A DNA stretch of 17,619 nt from an uncultured Eubacteriales bacterium (GCA_948971535.1 CARFEX010000005.1:1-17619); one strand, 5' to 3'; counted from the stretch's first letter, positions 6,576-14,237 are shown. Program-made: numbers and translations. The notes: generated by a model not told the origin, from the sequence alone.

Positions 6576-8792
6576 CTAATTAAATTTGATATTTTGCCTA
6601 CTTGCTTCTGCTTTGAAATCGTTAATTGTTGCTCTTGCAAGTTCTCTACCATTAACATTTAAAATAGTGTTTCCTTTGCCAATAGTTATATTGTCAAGTC
6701 CACTAGTAGAGATTGCACGAAGAGTTCCACGATAACAAGCTTCTTCAAATTGTGCAAGGTTCATAACTCCAGTCTGTCCACCACCAACATTTGCAACAAT
6801 CTCTGGGCCAGCTTCACCAGCATAGAAATAGGTTCCTTTGTCCGGATAACCACCATCTGCAAATTTAGTAGCACTTTGAGCTGCAAGTATAGAACCAGTT
6901 ACAAGAACTACCCCAGCCGCAATAGCAGCCGCACCTACACCCAAAGTCCAAGTAGTATGAAATACACCTATTGCAACTGCAGCCGCAATAGCAGCCGCCG
7001 TCACCGCTGCAAAAATTGTAATAACTTTTTGCCAAGAACCCATATTATCCCAATTTAGTGCCAAGACCGTAAAACCAGCGACTAATGCTCCAACTCCAAT
7101 CGTCAATGTTATAGTGGCTGCACTTAATGAACCTATCCATGCAATTGCAGTCTTAATAGCACTAATTAAAGTTGTTCCAAGCGCCTTAGCGGCATTGGCA
7201 ATGGCAACTACGGTGAATTTTACCGTTTGCAATATTGCAACACCCATACCACTAGAATAAAGATAAATGGCGGCAACTACCGTAAGCAAAACAACAGAAA
7301 TTACTTTCATTGCAGTGTTCATTTCATTCCATTTTTCTATTACTTTCATTATCCCCAAAAGCAATACAACTGCAAAAACTCCTGACAAAGCTTGTAGGGA
7401 TGTTTTTAATGAATTCACAGAGAGTCCTAAAGTCCTTGCTTCCATTGACATTAACTTCGCTTGTAATGCCCAATTTTGCATAGCGATAACCAATGCACCC
7501 AGTTTCTTTGCAATTGCAATAGCAACAATTAGTTTTATAGTTTCATACAATATTTTCAAAACCGTATTAACTTTACTAATATTAACTTCAATGCCACCAG
7601 TTTCTTCATTAAAGGTTGAAAGTGGGAAAACCCATTTAACTATACTTAATGCTATTTGGTTTGCCTTATTTTCAATAGATTGCATACTTGTGCTAAACTT
7701 TTGCATGTATTCTTCATATTTCTCATAGAATTCACTTTCTAGTAATTCTGATATATCAGAAGATGATTCATTACTTTTTCCTTTAGAGAGAACACTAAAT
7801 CTATCAAAACTTAATAAACCAGATTTCTGCAAAGTCTTATCAAGTTCTTCATTAAGATTTACCACAGCATCTGTAATATTCTCTATCCCACTTGTAGAAT
7901 CTTCTGGCACAAATGCCCTTATGATAGATGTTAATGCTATCATTATTCCAGCAAGGGCAGAAACAACTGGTGCAAGAAACTCTTTTGCCAAATCACCTAT
8001 TGCTAATTTAAAGTTAGATATGGAACCTTGTAACACTTTTACTTGGTTGGCAAATGTATTTATTGTGGCCGCCATATCACCATAAGTGCTTTGTGCTTGT
8101 TGCATTATTACAACCGTTCTTAACAACATCTTATCTGCTTGGTTAAGCATTTTGCTTGTTGTGTCCGAAACTCCCATAACTTCCTTTAGATAAGCATCAA
8201 GTGTATTTGCTGTGATATCCATACCTAAAGTTCTTAAAGGTTTGGTCTGTCCTACAACACCAGCTTGAAGTTTTTCCATTGCTTGTTCAATTGTTAAGTT
8301 ATATAAAGATGCAATATCATAACCCAAAGCAGTTAAAGCCATAGAGAATTTATTTGTTGTCTCATCAGCAAGACCGATTGCTGATGCAATTTGGTTAAAG
8401 TAACCGGCATATTTTATAATTTCATTCTGACTGGTTCCGAATGCATTTACTATTGTTTTTGCAAAATCATATGCCTCTTCACTTGCAGCTCCAAATGAAA
8501 CTTCAAACATGTGTAAGTTTTCAGTCCAAGATGAACTCTCTTCTAGGGCATCCGTAACAAAGTTGATTGCCTTTTTAAGTGCTTTCATACTTACAATAGA
8601 TTTTCCTAGAGACTTATTCATTTTGTCTGTGTTTTGTGTTATTTGTTTGGTCTTTTCTGCTCCAATTTGTAATGTCTCTGTGCTTTTTTGTAAATCACTA
8701 ATCTTTTGAAGAGAGTTCGCAATTTGGTCTAGAACTGGAGATGCATTGTTTATTGCAACAAATTGATATGCTATTTGTGTAGTCGTATTCAA
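6576..8792 (-). CDS. Tail tape measure protein
   Basis: 738 residues, the longest gene in the window, located between the tail chaperone pair and the distal tail gene. It sets tail length and is ejected with DNA. The start is a TTG at 8792 immediately after the stop codon of the GT frame, with AGAAGGGGG upstream; no ATG is near, and the N-terminus (AYQFVAINNASPVLDQIANSLQ after MNTTTQI) is typical. Residues 20-75 are coiled-coil-like and 80-290 helical. Strongly hydrophobic segments lie near 270-293, 415-435, 467-482, 496-515, 560-580 and 590-632, and could cross the membrane during ejection. The end (about 645-680, FADGGYPDKGTYFYAGEAGPEIV) is the well-known C-terminal signature of Firmicutes tape measure proteins. 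No peptidase or lysozyme motif was seen. A tail of about 110 nm would follow from the usual 1.5 A per residue rule. Confidence 0.93.
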   Translation of the reverse strand: MNTTTQIAYQFVAINNASPVLDQIANSLQKISDLQKSTETLQIGAEKTKQITQNTDKMNKSLGKSIVSMKALKKAINFVTDALEESSSWTENLHMFEVSFGAASEEAYDFAKTIVNAFGTSQNEIIKYAGYFNQIASAIGLADETTNKFSMALTALGYDIASLYNLTIEQAMEKLQAGVVGQTKPLRTLGMDITANTLDAYLKEVMGVSDTTSKMLNQADKMLLRTVVIMQQAQSTYGDMAATINTFANQVKVLQGSISNFKLAIGDLAKEFLAPVVSALAGIMIALTSIIRAFVPEDSTSGIENITDAVVNLNEELDKTLQKSGLLSFDRFSVLSKGKSNESSSDISELLESEFYEKYEEYMQKFSTSMQSIENKANQIALSIVKWVFPLSTFNEETGGIEVNISKVNTVLKILYETIKLIVAIAIAKKLGALVIAMQNWALQAKLMSMEARTLGLSVNSLKTSLQALSGVFAVVLLLGIMKVIEKWNEMNTAMKVISVVLLTVVAAIYLYSSGMGVAILQTVKFTVVAIANAAKALGTTLISAIKTAIAWIGSLSAATITLTIGVGALVAGFTVLALNWDNMGSWQKVITIFAAVTAAAIAAAVAIGVFHTTWTLGVGAAAIAAGVVLVTGSILAAQSATKFADGGYPDKGTYFYAGEAGPEIVANVGGGQTGVMNLAQFEEACYRGTLRAISTSGLDNITIGKGNTILNVNGRELARATINDFKAEASRQNIKFN

Positions 8793-9236
8793 TTATCTTA
8801 CCCCCTTCTGTTCTTTTATTTGAGAAAATAAAGCACGAATATCATTCTCAATTTTCTCTTGTTCATTTATTGGTTCTTTCTTTCTAAAAGAAAGTTCAAA
8901 TGGTTTGCTAGGGTATGCGAATTCACTCTTTTTAGTTTTCATTGCTTCCTTAACAGCTGCAACAAAATATTGACCCAATAAATGATACTTTTTGTTTTCA
9001 AGTTCAATATCATATTGCTGTTTCTCAATATATGCATCTAGCAATTCTGGTTCATCACTCCAGTATTGCTCTGGTGTCATACCAAGAGAGAGAGCATAAG
9101 GAAACAACTTTTCTAATTGTTTTACTATTCTTGAACAGAAATCGCAAAAAGACAACGAGTTTGAGATAGTGGAATTTAATCTTCCACTATCTCGAATTTC
9201 ATCGTTGCCTGACCCGTAAAACCCTTTGGCATACAA
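8793..9236 (-). CDS. Tail assembly chaperone, T part of the GT frameshift product
   Basis: An open frame of 147 codons that overlaps the end of the G gene by 61 bases and is in the -1 frame relative to it. The first ATG (9236) has no ribosome binding site, so it is most likely made only by frameshifting at GGGTTTT (9218-9224). The fused protein would have 107 residues from G and 141 from this frame, 248 in all. The T part (YSxD-like PEQYWSDEPELLDAYIEKQQ, then a lysine-rich helical C-terminus) resembles the GpGT extension of siphoviruses, which recruits the major tail protein to the tape measure protein during tail assembly. The stop codon abuts the tape measure start. Confidence 0.82.
   Translation of the reverse strand: MYAKGFYGSGNDEIRDSGRLNSTISNSLSFCDFCSRIVKQLEKLFPYALSLGMTPEQYWSDEPELLDAYIEKQQYDIELENKKYHLLGQYFVAAVKEAMKTKKSEFAYPSKPFELSFRKKEPINEQEKIENDIRALFSQIKEQKGVR
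9163..9193 (-). promoter_or_regulatory. 12-bp stem-loop over the G stop codon
   Basis: Perfect inverted repeat GAGATAGTGGAA / TTCCACTATCTC with a 7-base loop GATTAAA (minus strand). The TAA stop of G lies in the loop. It begins 24 bases after the slippery heptamer, further than the usual 5-9 bases. It is the likely frameshift-stimulating structure, or a way to slow ribosomes at the G stop codon. No T-run follows, so it is not a terminator. Confidence 0.7.
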
Positions 9237-9538
9237 CCCATTAAAGAGTCATTAAGATAGTCCATAAGTCCTTTCTCAACAACTTCCCCATTATCATCAA
9301 GTTTGCCCACCAAATTATAATTATCTAATACAAATTTAGATATTGTTTCTATTTCGGAAGCATCTAATTTTGGTTGATATGCTTTCAATGAATGCTTGAT
9401 AAGAATTTCTGCATTGTCAAAAACACTCTCACCTTTATCATTTTTTGCTTTCTTTACATGCTTTCCCATTTCAATGGCAGTAGCACGATTGAAACCCAAA
9501 AAATAATCTTTTTCATTGTAAACTATTTTGATTTTCAT
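9176..9538 (-). CDS. Tail assembly chaperone G (short form)
   Basis: 120 residues, AGGAGA upstream of ATG at 9538. Size, mainly helical composition (FNRATAIEMGKHVKKAK, then a long acidic helix-rich middle) and position between the major tail protein and the tape measure protein match the gpG family, e.g. the Firmicutes 'tail assembly chaperone' group. The C-terminus (GFTGQATMKFEIVED) is beta-like. A -1 slip at GGGTTTT within codons 106-107 converts part of the product to GT. G and GT together act as chaperones that coat the tape measure protein and are absent from the finished tail. Confidence 0.85.
   Translation of the reverse strand: MKIKIVYNEKDYFLGFNRATAIEMGKHVKKAKNDKGESVFDNAEILIKHSLKAYQPKLDASEIETISKFVLDNYNLVGKLDDNGEVVEKGLMDYLNDSLMGCMPKGFTGQATMKFEIVED
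9218..9224 (-). promoter_or_regulatory. Slippery heptamer GGGTTTT for -1 frameshifting
   Basis: On the minus strand, in the G frame, the heptamer reads G GGT TTT, which matches the X XXY YYZ rule for -1 ribosomal frameshifting. After the slip the codons are GGG TTT TAC, leading straight into the T frame. Frame arithmetic (start 9538, T frame at 9236) shows that -1 is the needed shift. Confidence 0.8.
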
Positions 9539-9564
9539 AATAATTTCTCCTAATTTTTATTTTA

Positions 9565-10278
9565 CTAAACAGATTCTGTATATTTAGCATAAAGAGTAAT
9601 ATCTTCTGTTGGGAAATATTTTTGACCCACTGCCAAATTATCTCCAGTCCCATCTGCTTTAGTGTTCCAGCAGTTAAAATCTTCATCTGTATCTACAACA
9701 GCATTACATGCCGGAATAGTGATGTAATTTCCTTTCACTACCGTGATGTTTGGAACAGCTGTGCCAACTCCACTATTTAAGTTGAAACTTACAACACAAC
9801 TTGATGTTGCAAATGGATGTGTCTTTCCACTTGGTATTGATGATATGTTTATGATTGAAGAACAATCTTCAACATCATCAACAGAACTAACAGCAACTGA
9901 AATTTTGCCTTTAATTTCTTCACCAGTATTCAAACTATCTCTCCAAGTTGCTCCAATACCAGAAAATTTAACACCACTCTTATCGCTATAAGTTATTAGG
10001 AATTTATTTTCTGTTTTTCCATCAAATTTTGCCTTGCATACTGCATAATTACTTTTTGTATAGTTGTAATCAAATTCATACGCTGGAGTGTCTTGCCTAT
10101 CAAGAATAAATTGTTTAATAGGACTATCCATCTCTGTTACTTCAATTTGTGATGGTGAACCACCTGTTGCCGGTATAGTCCTTATTGGCACTAAGTAGTC
10201 ATATTTATTGGTTGTTTCATTGTAAGCAAATAACATACAACCAACATCGCTATGTGCGACAACTTTCTCTTCTAACAT
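9565..10278 (-). CDS. Major tail (tube) protein with C-terminal Listeria-Bacteroides repeat
   Basis: 237 residues, AAAGGAG before ATG at 10278. Residues 1-150 are beta-rich with the tail tube pattern (DVGCMLFAYN, then IEVTEMDSPIKQFILDRQD, then YEFDYNYTKSNYAV, then GVKFSGIGATWRDSLNTGEEIKG), common to major tail proteins of Firmicutes siphoviruses. Residues about 161-234 are one Listeria-Bacteroides repeat (CVVSFNLNSG ... FNCWNTKADGTGDN ... ITLYAKY), a surface decoration of every tube subunit, comparable to the Ig-like C-terminal domains of lambda or TP901-1 type tails. Position between the tail terminator and chaperone genes supports the call. Confidence 0.85.
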   Translation of the reverse strand: MLEEKVVAHSDVGCMLFAYNETTNKYDYLVPIRTIPATGGSPSQIEVTEMDSPIKQFILDRQDTPAYEFDYNYTKSNYAVCKAKFDGKTENKFLITYSDKSGVKFSGIGATWRDSLNTGEEIKGKISVAVSSVDDVEDCSSIINISSIPSGKTHPFATSSCVVSFNLNSGVGTAVPNITVVKGNYITIPACNAVVDTDEDFNCWNTKADGTGDNLAVGQKYFPTEDITLYAKYTESV

Positions 10279-10294
10279 ATTATTTTCTCCTTTA

Positions 10295-10732
10295 TTAGAT
10301 TCTTTTGGTTATCAAACCAGTTTCATTATCTATAATGCAATCATATCTCTGAAATACCCTATAGATAGTTGCATCCAACAAATTTGGCATGGGTTCACTC
10401 ACCACTCTGTTAAAACCCATTGTTTCACTCATATATTGATTTACTACAATTGCCAATGCTGAACAAATTTCCATTCTGTTTTTGGAATTATCATAAATGT
10501 TAATATCAAAGACTAAACTGCTGTGTTTTTCTTGATTGTCCAACTCCTTATCTGCGAATACATTTCCTTTCTCTGCTATTGTGATGTGTGGAAATTGTGT
10601 TGAGTTTCTATCATAATCTGGTCTAAGTTTTACTTTCTTTCCAGACAGACATGCCGGACATTTTTTATTCTGAATAAAATCTTGTATATGTTTTTCTAAT
10701 TCTAAAAATATTTGTGGATATACATTTATCAT
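10295..10732 (-). CDS. Tail terminator / tail completion protein
   Basis: 145 residues; ATG at 10732 overlaps the end of the gp10-like gene by 4 bases, and AAGGAG lies 8 bases before it. The mixed alpha/beta layout (N-terminal helix, HITIAEKGNVF, then HSSLVFDINIYDN, then a helix and RVFQRYDCIIDNETGLI) fits the tail terminator fold seen in SPP1 gp17, HK97 gp10 neighbours and lambda gpU. A CPAC motif near residues 25-28 is of unknown meaning. The place, just before the major tail gene, is characteristic. Confidence 0.7.
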   Translation of the reverse strand: MINVYPQIFLELEKHIQDFIQNKKCPACLSGKKVKLRPDYDRNSTQFPHITIAEKGNVFADKELDNQEKHSSLVFDINIYDNSKNRMEICSALAIVVNQYMSETMGFNRVVSEPMPNLLDATIYRVFQRYDCIIDNETGLITKRI

Positions 10733-11247
10733 TTTGAAAGCTCCTTAATTTTGTTTTTTATAATTGATGATGATTTACGCACAAGTTTAATTGCTGTCTT
10801 ATACATAAATGGTTTACTTTCTTGTCCATGTGTCTTAAAAAAACCACCATTTTTCTCATTATGATAAGTCCAATAGTCTTTTTTCTCATCATCAAAGTGA
10901 ACTATTTGTGAACCTTGATTATATTCAACACCTTGTTCTTTTGCCAACTTATGTGGTTTTTGTTTACCAACTATACCGGCACCAAATTCAACATAAATTG
11001 CATGTCCACCATCTGCAGAAAGTTCAGCTGTATTATCATCAATTAAATGAGCATCAATACTTTGTCCCAAATCACCATTAACATCTACCCCATAAACAGA
11101 TAAGTTGTCTTTCGCAATATCTACACCTTGATTTGCAATTTCAAGCATTAAATCTTTAGGTGTTTTTAATATTTCAGAAAGAGAAGTTAATTCTTTAATG
11201 CATTTCTGCATTTTTTTATCTGCCTTATAATTAACACTCTTGGACAT
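10729..11247 (-). CDS. HK97 gp10-like head-tail / minor tail protein
   Basis: 172 residues from ATG at 11247, chosen because GGAGAG is correctly spaced upstream; a 5' extension to an ATG at 11286 lacks a site and would overlap the gene before by 56 bases instead of 17. Contains HAIYVEFGAGIVGKQKPH (about residues 82-100 in this numbering), the hallmark of the HK97-gp10/tail component family, followed by a basic C-terminus. The central variation (YWTYHNEKNGGFFKTHGQESKPFMY) is also found in relatives, where 'GQ.a.PFm..A' is conserved. Thought to take part in joining head and tail or in tail completion. Confidence 0.85.
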   Translation of the reverse strand: MSKSVNYKADKKMQKCIKELTSLSEILKTPKDLMLEIANQGVDIAKDNLSVYGVDVNGDLGQSIDAHLIDDNTAELSADGGHAIYVEFGAGIVGKQKPHKLAKEQGVEYNQGSQIVHFDDEKKDYWTYHNEKNGGFFKTHGQESKPFMYKTAIKLVRKSSSIIKNKIKELSK

Positions 11248-11620
11248 TAGACTCTCCAACTTTTTTTGCAATAACCAATAGTCCATAGTTTAATGTCGTT
11301 GGAACATTTTTTACTATGTATTCTGGTTCTTCCAAATCTTCCGGTTCTTCTTCTATCCAAATATGGGTGTGTTGATTAAAATTTTTAGACTGCTCCTTTG
11401 TTAAAGTTGCTTTATAACTACCAACCAAATTTACACCATATGCATTTGCTTCAAAGGTTGAACTTAAGGGAACTAAACAAAGTTTCATTCTCTCATATTT
11501 TTCATAACCATGACTCTCGCCATATGGTGTTATTATTGGTTCATCGGCAGTTCTATTAGAAAATTTTAATTCTACATTTTTATTTATTTCAGAAGTTCTA
11601 GCAGTAATTAGTCTATCCAT
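11231..11620 (-). CDS. Head closure / stopper protein, putative
   Basis: 129 residues; AGGAG 6 bases before ATG at 11620, one base after the previous stop. Mostly beta (VPLSSTFEANAYGVNLVGSYKATL, then THIWIEEEPEDLEEPEYIVKNV, then LNYGLLVIAKKV), with the terminal pattern 'Y.VK.VP..LN..L..i.Kv' of head-closure proteins of the SPP1 gp16/HK97-type group. It seals the connector until tail attachment. Order connector, stopper, gp10-like, terminator is conserved in this virus group and supports the call. Confidence 0.7.
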   Translation of the reverse strand: MDRLITARTSEINKNVELKFSNRTADEPIITPYGESHGYEKYERMKLCLVPLSSTFEANAYGVNLVGSYKATLTKEQSKNFNQHTHIWIEEEPEDLEEPEYIVKNVPTTLNYGLLVIAKKVGESNVQEC

Positions 11621-11621
11621 A

Positions 11622-11942
11622 TCAATCTCCTACAATTGCTCGTGGAAGAACTTTACACATAAGGTCTGCTATCACACCATCTTTAGAATATTGCCTTGTT
11701 ATTCCATTTTCCATGTGATAAATTTCACCTTCCACTCCACGAATATTCCACAAGCGCAATGCTATTTGAAATTGAATACTTTCATATTTTTTTTCAACAT
11801 AACTTAAACTGCGTTTGTTTTTAATATACTCACCAGCTTGCCACAAACAATTGTCAACCAAAGAAACTTTCTCTGCATCGTTTGTGTCAATTCCTAACTC
11901 AATAAGAAGTCTTTCTAGTAAGGTAGGTTCTTTGTTTTGCAT
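11622..11942 (-). CDS. Head-tail connector (adaptor) protein, gp6-like
   Basis: 106 residues, all-helical by composition, with AAGGG before ATG at 11942. The C-terminal pattern GVEGEIYHMENGITRQYS is the usual ending of Firmicutes phage head-tail connector proteins of the HK97 gp6/SPP1 gp15 group ('G.E...s.seNGisr.Y'). It lies directly after the major capsid gene, five bases from its stop codon. The protein would form a ring under the portal. Confidence 0.85.
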   Translation of the reverse strand: MQNKEPTLLERLLIELGIDTNDAEKVSLVDNCLWQAGEYIKNKRSLSYVEKKYESIQFQIALRLWNIRGVEGEIYHMENGITRQYSKDGVIADLMCKVLPRAIVGD

Positions 11943-11947
11943 AATAT

Positions 11948-13108
11948 TTAACCCTTTGTAATAATTCTAGCAATAGGAATAAGTTTGTGGTCAATATATT
12001 TTTTAGCTGAACCAGTTTTTCCATTGTTGACAATTTCCCAGTTACCAGCAGTTGCAAGTTCTTCGTTTGTTGGAGATTGTGTTGCTGGAGTTCCAATAAA
12101 TGAAACACCATGTGGTGCAAATACAACTCTTCTTCTTCCAACCAATGTGTCTTCACCACCATTAGTAAATGCATTTCTAGACATTTCATATGGGGTTTTT
12201 GCTCCTACATTGCAGAATTCAATAGCACCATCACCGAATGCATAGGTTGTATATACGGTATAACTATTTTCAACTTCATAGTAGTTTGAAATATTATCAA
12301 CACTAGGTGAAGTTACTGCAGTATATTTGCTATTGGCATATGTGTAATATGTTTTACCGGCATTTATAGATGTATCGGTGGTTTTCTTGTATGATTTAAC
12401 TTCTTGAGTAGGAACTTCATCATCAATCAAAACTAATCTTCCGTTTAAAGTTCCAAGAGTTAAATCTCTTTGAATTCCATTCTTATCAGTGTATTTCAAA
12501 CGTTCTACAAGATTTAGGTTTTCAAGGTTTGTTGCTACTACAGAGTGCATAATTGCAAGACTAAATTTAGATTTATTATCTCCAAGTGCCTTTTGTAATG
12601 CAGTATTTAAAGTTGTTGCTCCAAACTTTGAATCTGTTTCATTAGAGATGTCATAAGTATGTTTGTTTGCAAAATCACCAGATGTAATACCAAAAATACC
12701 TTTTAATACACTTGTAAGTGTTTCGGTATCAACATCATCCCAATATTCTGCAACTTGTGATGCAACATTGTCCATAAAGTCAACTCCACCGGTGATATCA
12801 GCAGAGAAGTCTTTTTCAGTCCAAGCATCTGCACGACCTACAACTACATATGTTTGAGAATAGGTCTCACTGCCATTAGCAGTAATATCTGTTTGTCCAT
12901 CATAATTTTGGGTATTTTTCCCAATTCTTCCAAAGAAAGGTAGAGTTCCTTTGAAAGCACCAGTTTGTGGTGCAAAAAGGTCTTTAAGTTTATCATTTAC
13001 AACCAAAGCCCTAGATTTAATAAGTTCATTCCTTTTGGTGCTAGGTATTCTTTCTACATATCTACCAAATACTTCAGCATTAAAGGTTTTGCTGTCAAAT
13101 TGTGGCAT
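11948..13108 (-). CDS. Major capsid protein, HK97 fold, with inserted KTYYT segment
   Basis: 386 residues, AGGAG before ATG at 13108. The layout is that of the coat proteins following a DUF4355-type scaffold: GRYVERIPSTKRNELIKS (15-32), then VVVGRADAWTEKDFSADI (88-105), a spine helix with VASQVAEYWDDVDTETL (115-131), AIMHSVVATNLENLNLVERL (185-204), LVLIDDEVPT (225-234), then YTTYAFGDGAIEF (286-298) and the ending VVFAPHGVSFIG (328-339). Between the DDEVPT and YTTYAFG elements, where relatives have a short surface loop, lies a segment from about 242 to 280 (KTYYTYANSKYTAV ... NISNYYE) that recurs in the tail gene at 3160-4461. It is probably exposed on the capsid. No maturation protease is seen, so the coat is likely assembled from the uncleaved form with scaffold. 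Confidence 0.9.
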   Translation of the reverse strand: MPQFDSKTFNAEVFGRYVERIPSTKRNELIKSRALVVNDKLKDLFAPQTGAFKGTLPFFGRIGKNTQNYDGQTDITANGSETYSQTYVVVGRADAWTEKDFSADITGGVDFMDNVASQVAEYWDDVDTETLTSVLKGIFGITSGDFANKHTYDISNETDSKFGATTLNTALQKALGDNKSKFSLAIMHSVVATNLENLNLVERLKYTDKNGIQRDLTLGTLNGRLVLIDDEVPTQEVKSYKKTTDTSINAGKTYYTYANSKYTAVTSPSVDNISNYYEVENSYTVYTTYAFGDGAIEFCNVGAKTPYEMSRNAFTNGGEDTLVGRRRVVFAPHGVSFIGTPATQSPTNEELATAGNWEIVNNGKTGSAKKYIDHKLIPIARIITKG

Positions 13109-13120
13109 AATTCATTTCTC

Positions 13121-13717
13121 CTATTTTAAAAATTTTGTAAATTCTGGATGTTTGTCAAGCAATTCCATTTGTTGAGAATATGTCAGCTTGTCAAACTTTG
13201 CCTTAGTCATTTCCCCATCATTAGAGTTACCTTGATTTGGGTTTGGCAAATTCTGAACATTTGCATTGTATTTTTGTGCAGCTATTTCATTTGCTCTTTT
13301 TTCAATGACTTCGGCAATTTTAGAGTTTGCAGAAATAAAATCATTCTTAAGATAAGAATCAATAATTGACTTATAATCTTCTTCAGCAACTCCCATTTTT
13401 GAAAAGTTGACTTCAAGTTCAAGTCTTTGTTTCATTTCCTTATAACTCTTTTCTGCATCAGCAGCTGCTTTTAGTTGTTTAGCAGCTTTTTCTGCATCAG
13501 TTAAACCTTTTTCTTCAAAAGCTTTTAACTGGTTTTGGTATCCTTGTAAGGTTTCATTATATTCCCTTTCAAGGTTTGCCTTTTGTGTTTGTAAGGCCTT
13601 TGTTACCGCCTTATCAATTTTGCTTTGCATCTCAATGTCTGCTACATTAGTTTCCTTGTTGGCACCTAAATCACCACCATTGTTTGCAAAATTTTGAAGA
13701 TTTTGTTGATTTTCCAT
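13121..13717 (-). CDS. Capsid scaffolding protein (DUF4355-like)
   Basis: 198 residues, AAAGGAG before ATG at 13717. Highly charged and coiled-coil-like from about 30 to 110 (EREYNETLQGYQNQLKAFEE, AEKAAKQLKAAADAEKSYKE), then a helical region (EEDYKSIIDSYLKNDF) and an acidic, Asn-rich linker (about 155-170) before a short C-terminal basic/helical end (KFDKLTYSQQMELLDKHPEF), which in such scaffolds contacts the coat protein. It precedes the major capsid gene, the standard place. It guides procapsid assembly and then leaves. Confidence 0.85.
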   Translation of the reverse strand: MENQQNLQNFANNGGDLGANKETNVADIEMQSKIDKAVTKALQTQKANLEREYNETLQGYQNQLKAFEEKGLTDAEKAAKQLKAAADAEKSYKEMKQRLELEVNFSKMGVAEEDYKSIIDSYLKNDFISANSKIAEVIEKRANEIAAQKYNANVQNLPNPNQGNSNDGEMTKAKFDKLTYSQQMELLDKHPEFTKFLK

Positions 13718-14039
13718 AACTCTCTCCTTTTAAAGTCCTTGAAGTCCTTCATTCCTTCAAGTCCAAATTTATATATAAACACAATCAAATTTGTGGTTAT
13801 ACCTAAAAAAGTGCATAAACATTATCCAGATTACTGAATGTGTCTATGCACTTAACTTAAGGCCTCTATGGGCTCCTATTAAATTGTGAAATAAATAATC
13901 AAACTTTCACGAGTCTAAAAGACTGCTTTTTTAGTCCCTATTTTCGTAAGGGTATTCGGTCTTACTTGGGGGTTATAGTAATTACATACTACTTAGCTTG
14001 AAAATGCAACTTACCCAAGATTTACTGGACAACGATTAT
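13718..14039 (-). other. 322-base non-coding region rich in inverted repeats
   Basis: No open frame with a ribosome binding site was found on either strand. Perfect inverted repeats are: AAGTGCATA/TATGCACTT (13809-13817/13845-13853, with a second inner stem ACATT/AATGT); AGTCT/AGACT (13912-13916/13920-13924), which can alternatively pair as GACT/AGTC (13921-13924/13933-13936); CCCT/AGGG near 13936-13952; CTTGGG/CCCAAG (13965-13970/14014-14019), enclosing TAGTA/TACTA (13976-13980/13987-13991). It may be a structured RNA, a leader acting on the scaffold and capsid genes, or the remains of a lost gene. The last 15 bases before the scaffold ATG hold its ribosome binding site. Confidence 0.5.
13805..13853 (-). 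terminator. Possible intrinsic terminator or attenuator before the scaffold gene
   Basis: On the minus strand: a 9-bp stem AAGTGCATA/TATGCACTT with an additional 5-bp inner stem, followed directly by a run of T (TTTTTT with the last stem bases). The stem is AT-rich and the loop long, so termination could be partial. It lies within the late operon about 90 bases before the scaffold start, where partial stopping would lower downstream expression. Confidence 0.35.
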
Positions 14040-14237
14040 TTAAGAATTTGGTGCTTCTATTCTATAAAGAACAGACCTTTTACAACCATGACAAATATGT
14101 CTATTTGTTGGTATTACGGACTTGTCTTGAATATTGAAATTGTAAACTAAGTTACTTTCTGCAAAAACCTTATCACAGAAAGGACATTCAATCTTCTTTA
14201 GGTTGTATGGATTCTCTTTCTTTTTTATCTGTTCCAT
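14040..14237 (-). CDS. Small zinc-ribbon protein of unknown function
   Basis: 65 residues from ATG at 14237, chosen for the AAAGGAGAG directly upstream; longer forms have no site. It overlaps the portal gene end by 50 bases in another frame. It shows two cysteine pairs, C18-P-F-C21 and C49-H-G-C52, typical of a zinc ribbon, with a basic N-terminus (KKKENPYNLKK). Such small zinc-ribbon proteins are common in phages, sometimes nucleic-acid binding and regulatory, but nothing here shows the role. It stands where SPP1-like phages have a minor head protein. Confidence 0.7.
   Translation of the reverse strand: MEQIKKKENPYNLKKIECPFCDKVFAESNLVYNFNIQDKSVIPTNRHICHGCKRSVLYRIEAPNS

Noticed and set aside
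9236..9236. Independent start of the T chaperone frame at the ATG
   Set aside because: No ribosome binding site; a slippery heptamer in the correct frame lies 12 bases downstream of it.
11248..11286. Longer 5' end of the gp10-like gene
   Set aside because: The upstream ATG has no ribosome binding site, whereas the ATG at 11247 does.
11899..12189. 96-codon minus-strand frame at the end of the capsid gene
   Set aside because: It lies wholly in another frame over the capsid and connector genes, has Leu/His-rich low-complexity content, no ribosome binding site and no recognisable pattern.
13965..14019. tRNA gene in the nested inverted repeats before the scaffold gene
   Set aside because: The outer stem and two inner hairpins resemble part of a cloverleaf, but there is no T-loop consensus, no anticodon arm of correct size and the total length is too short.
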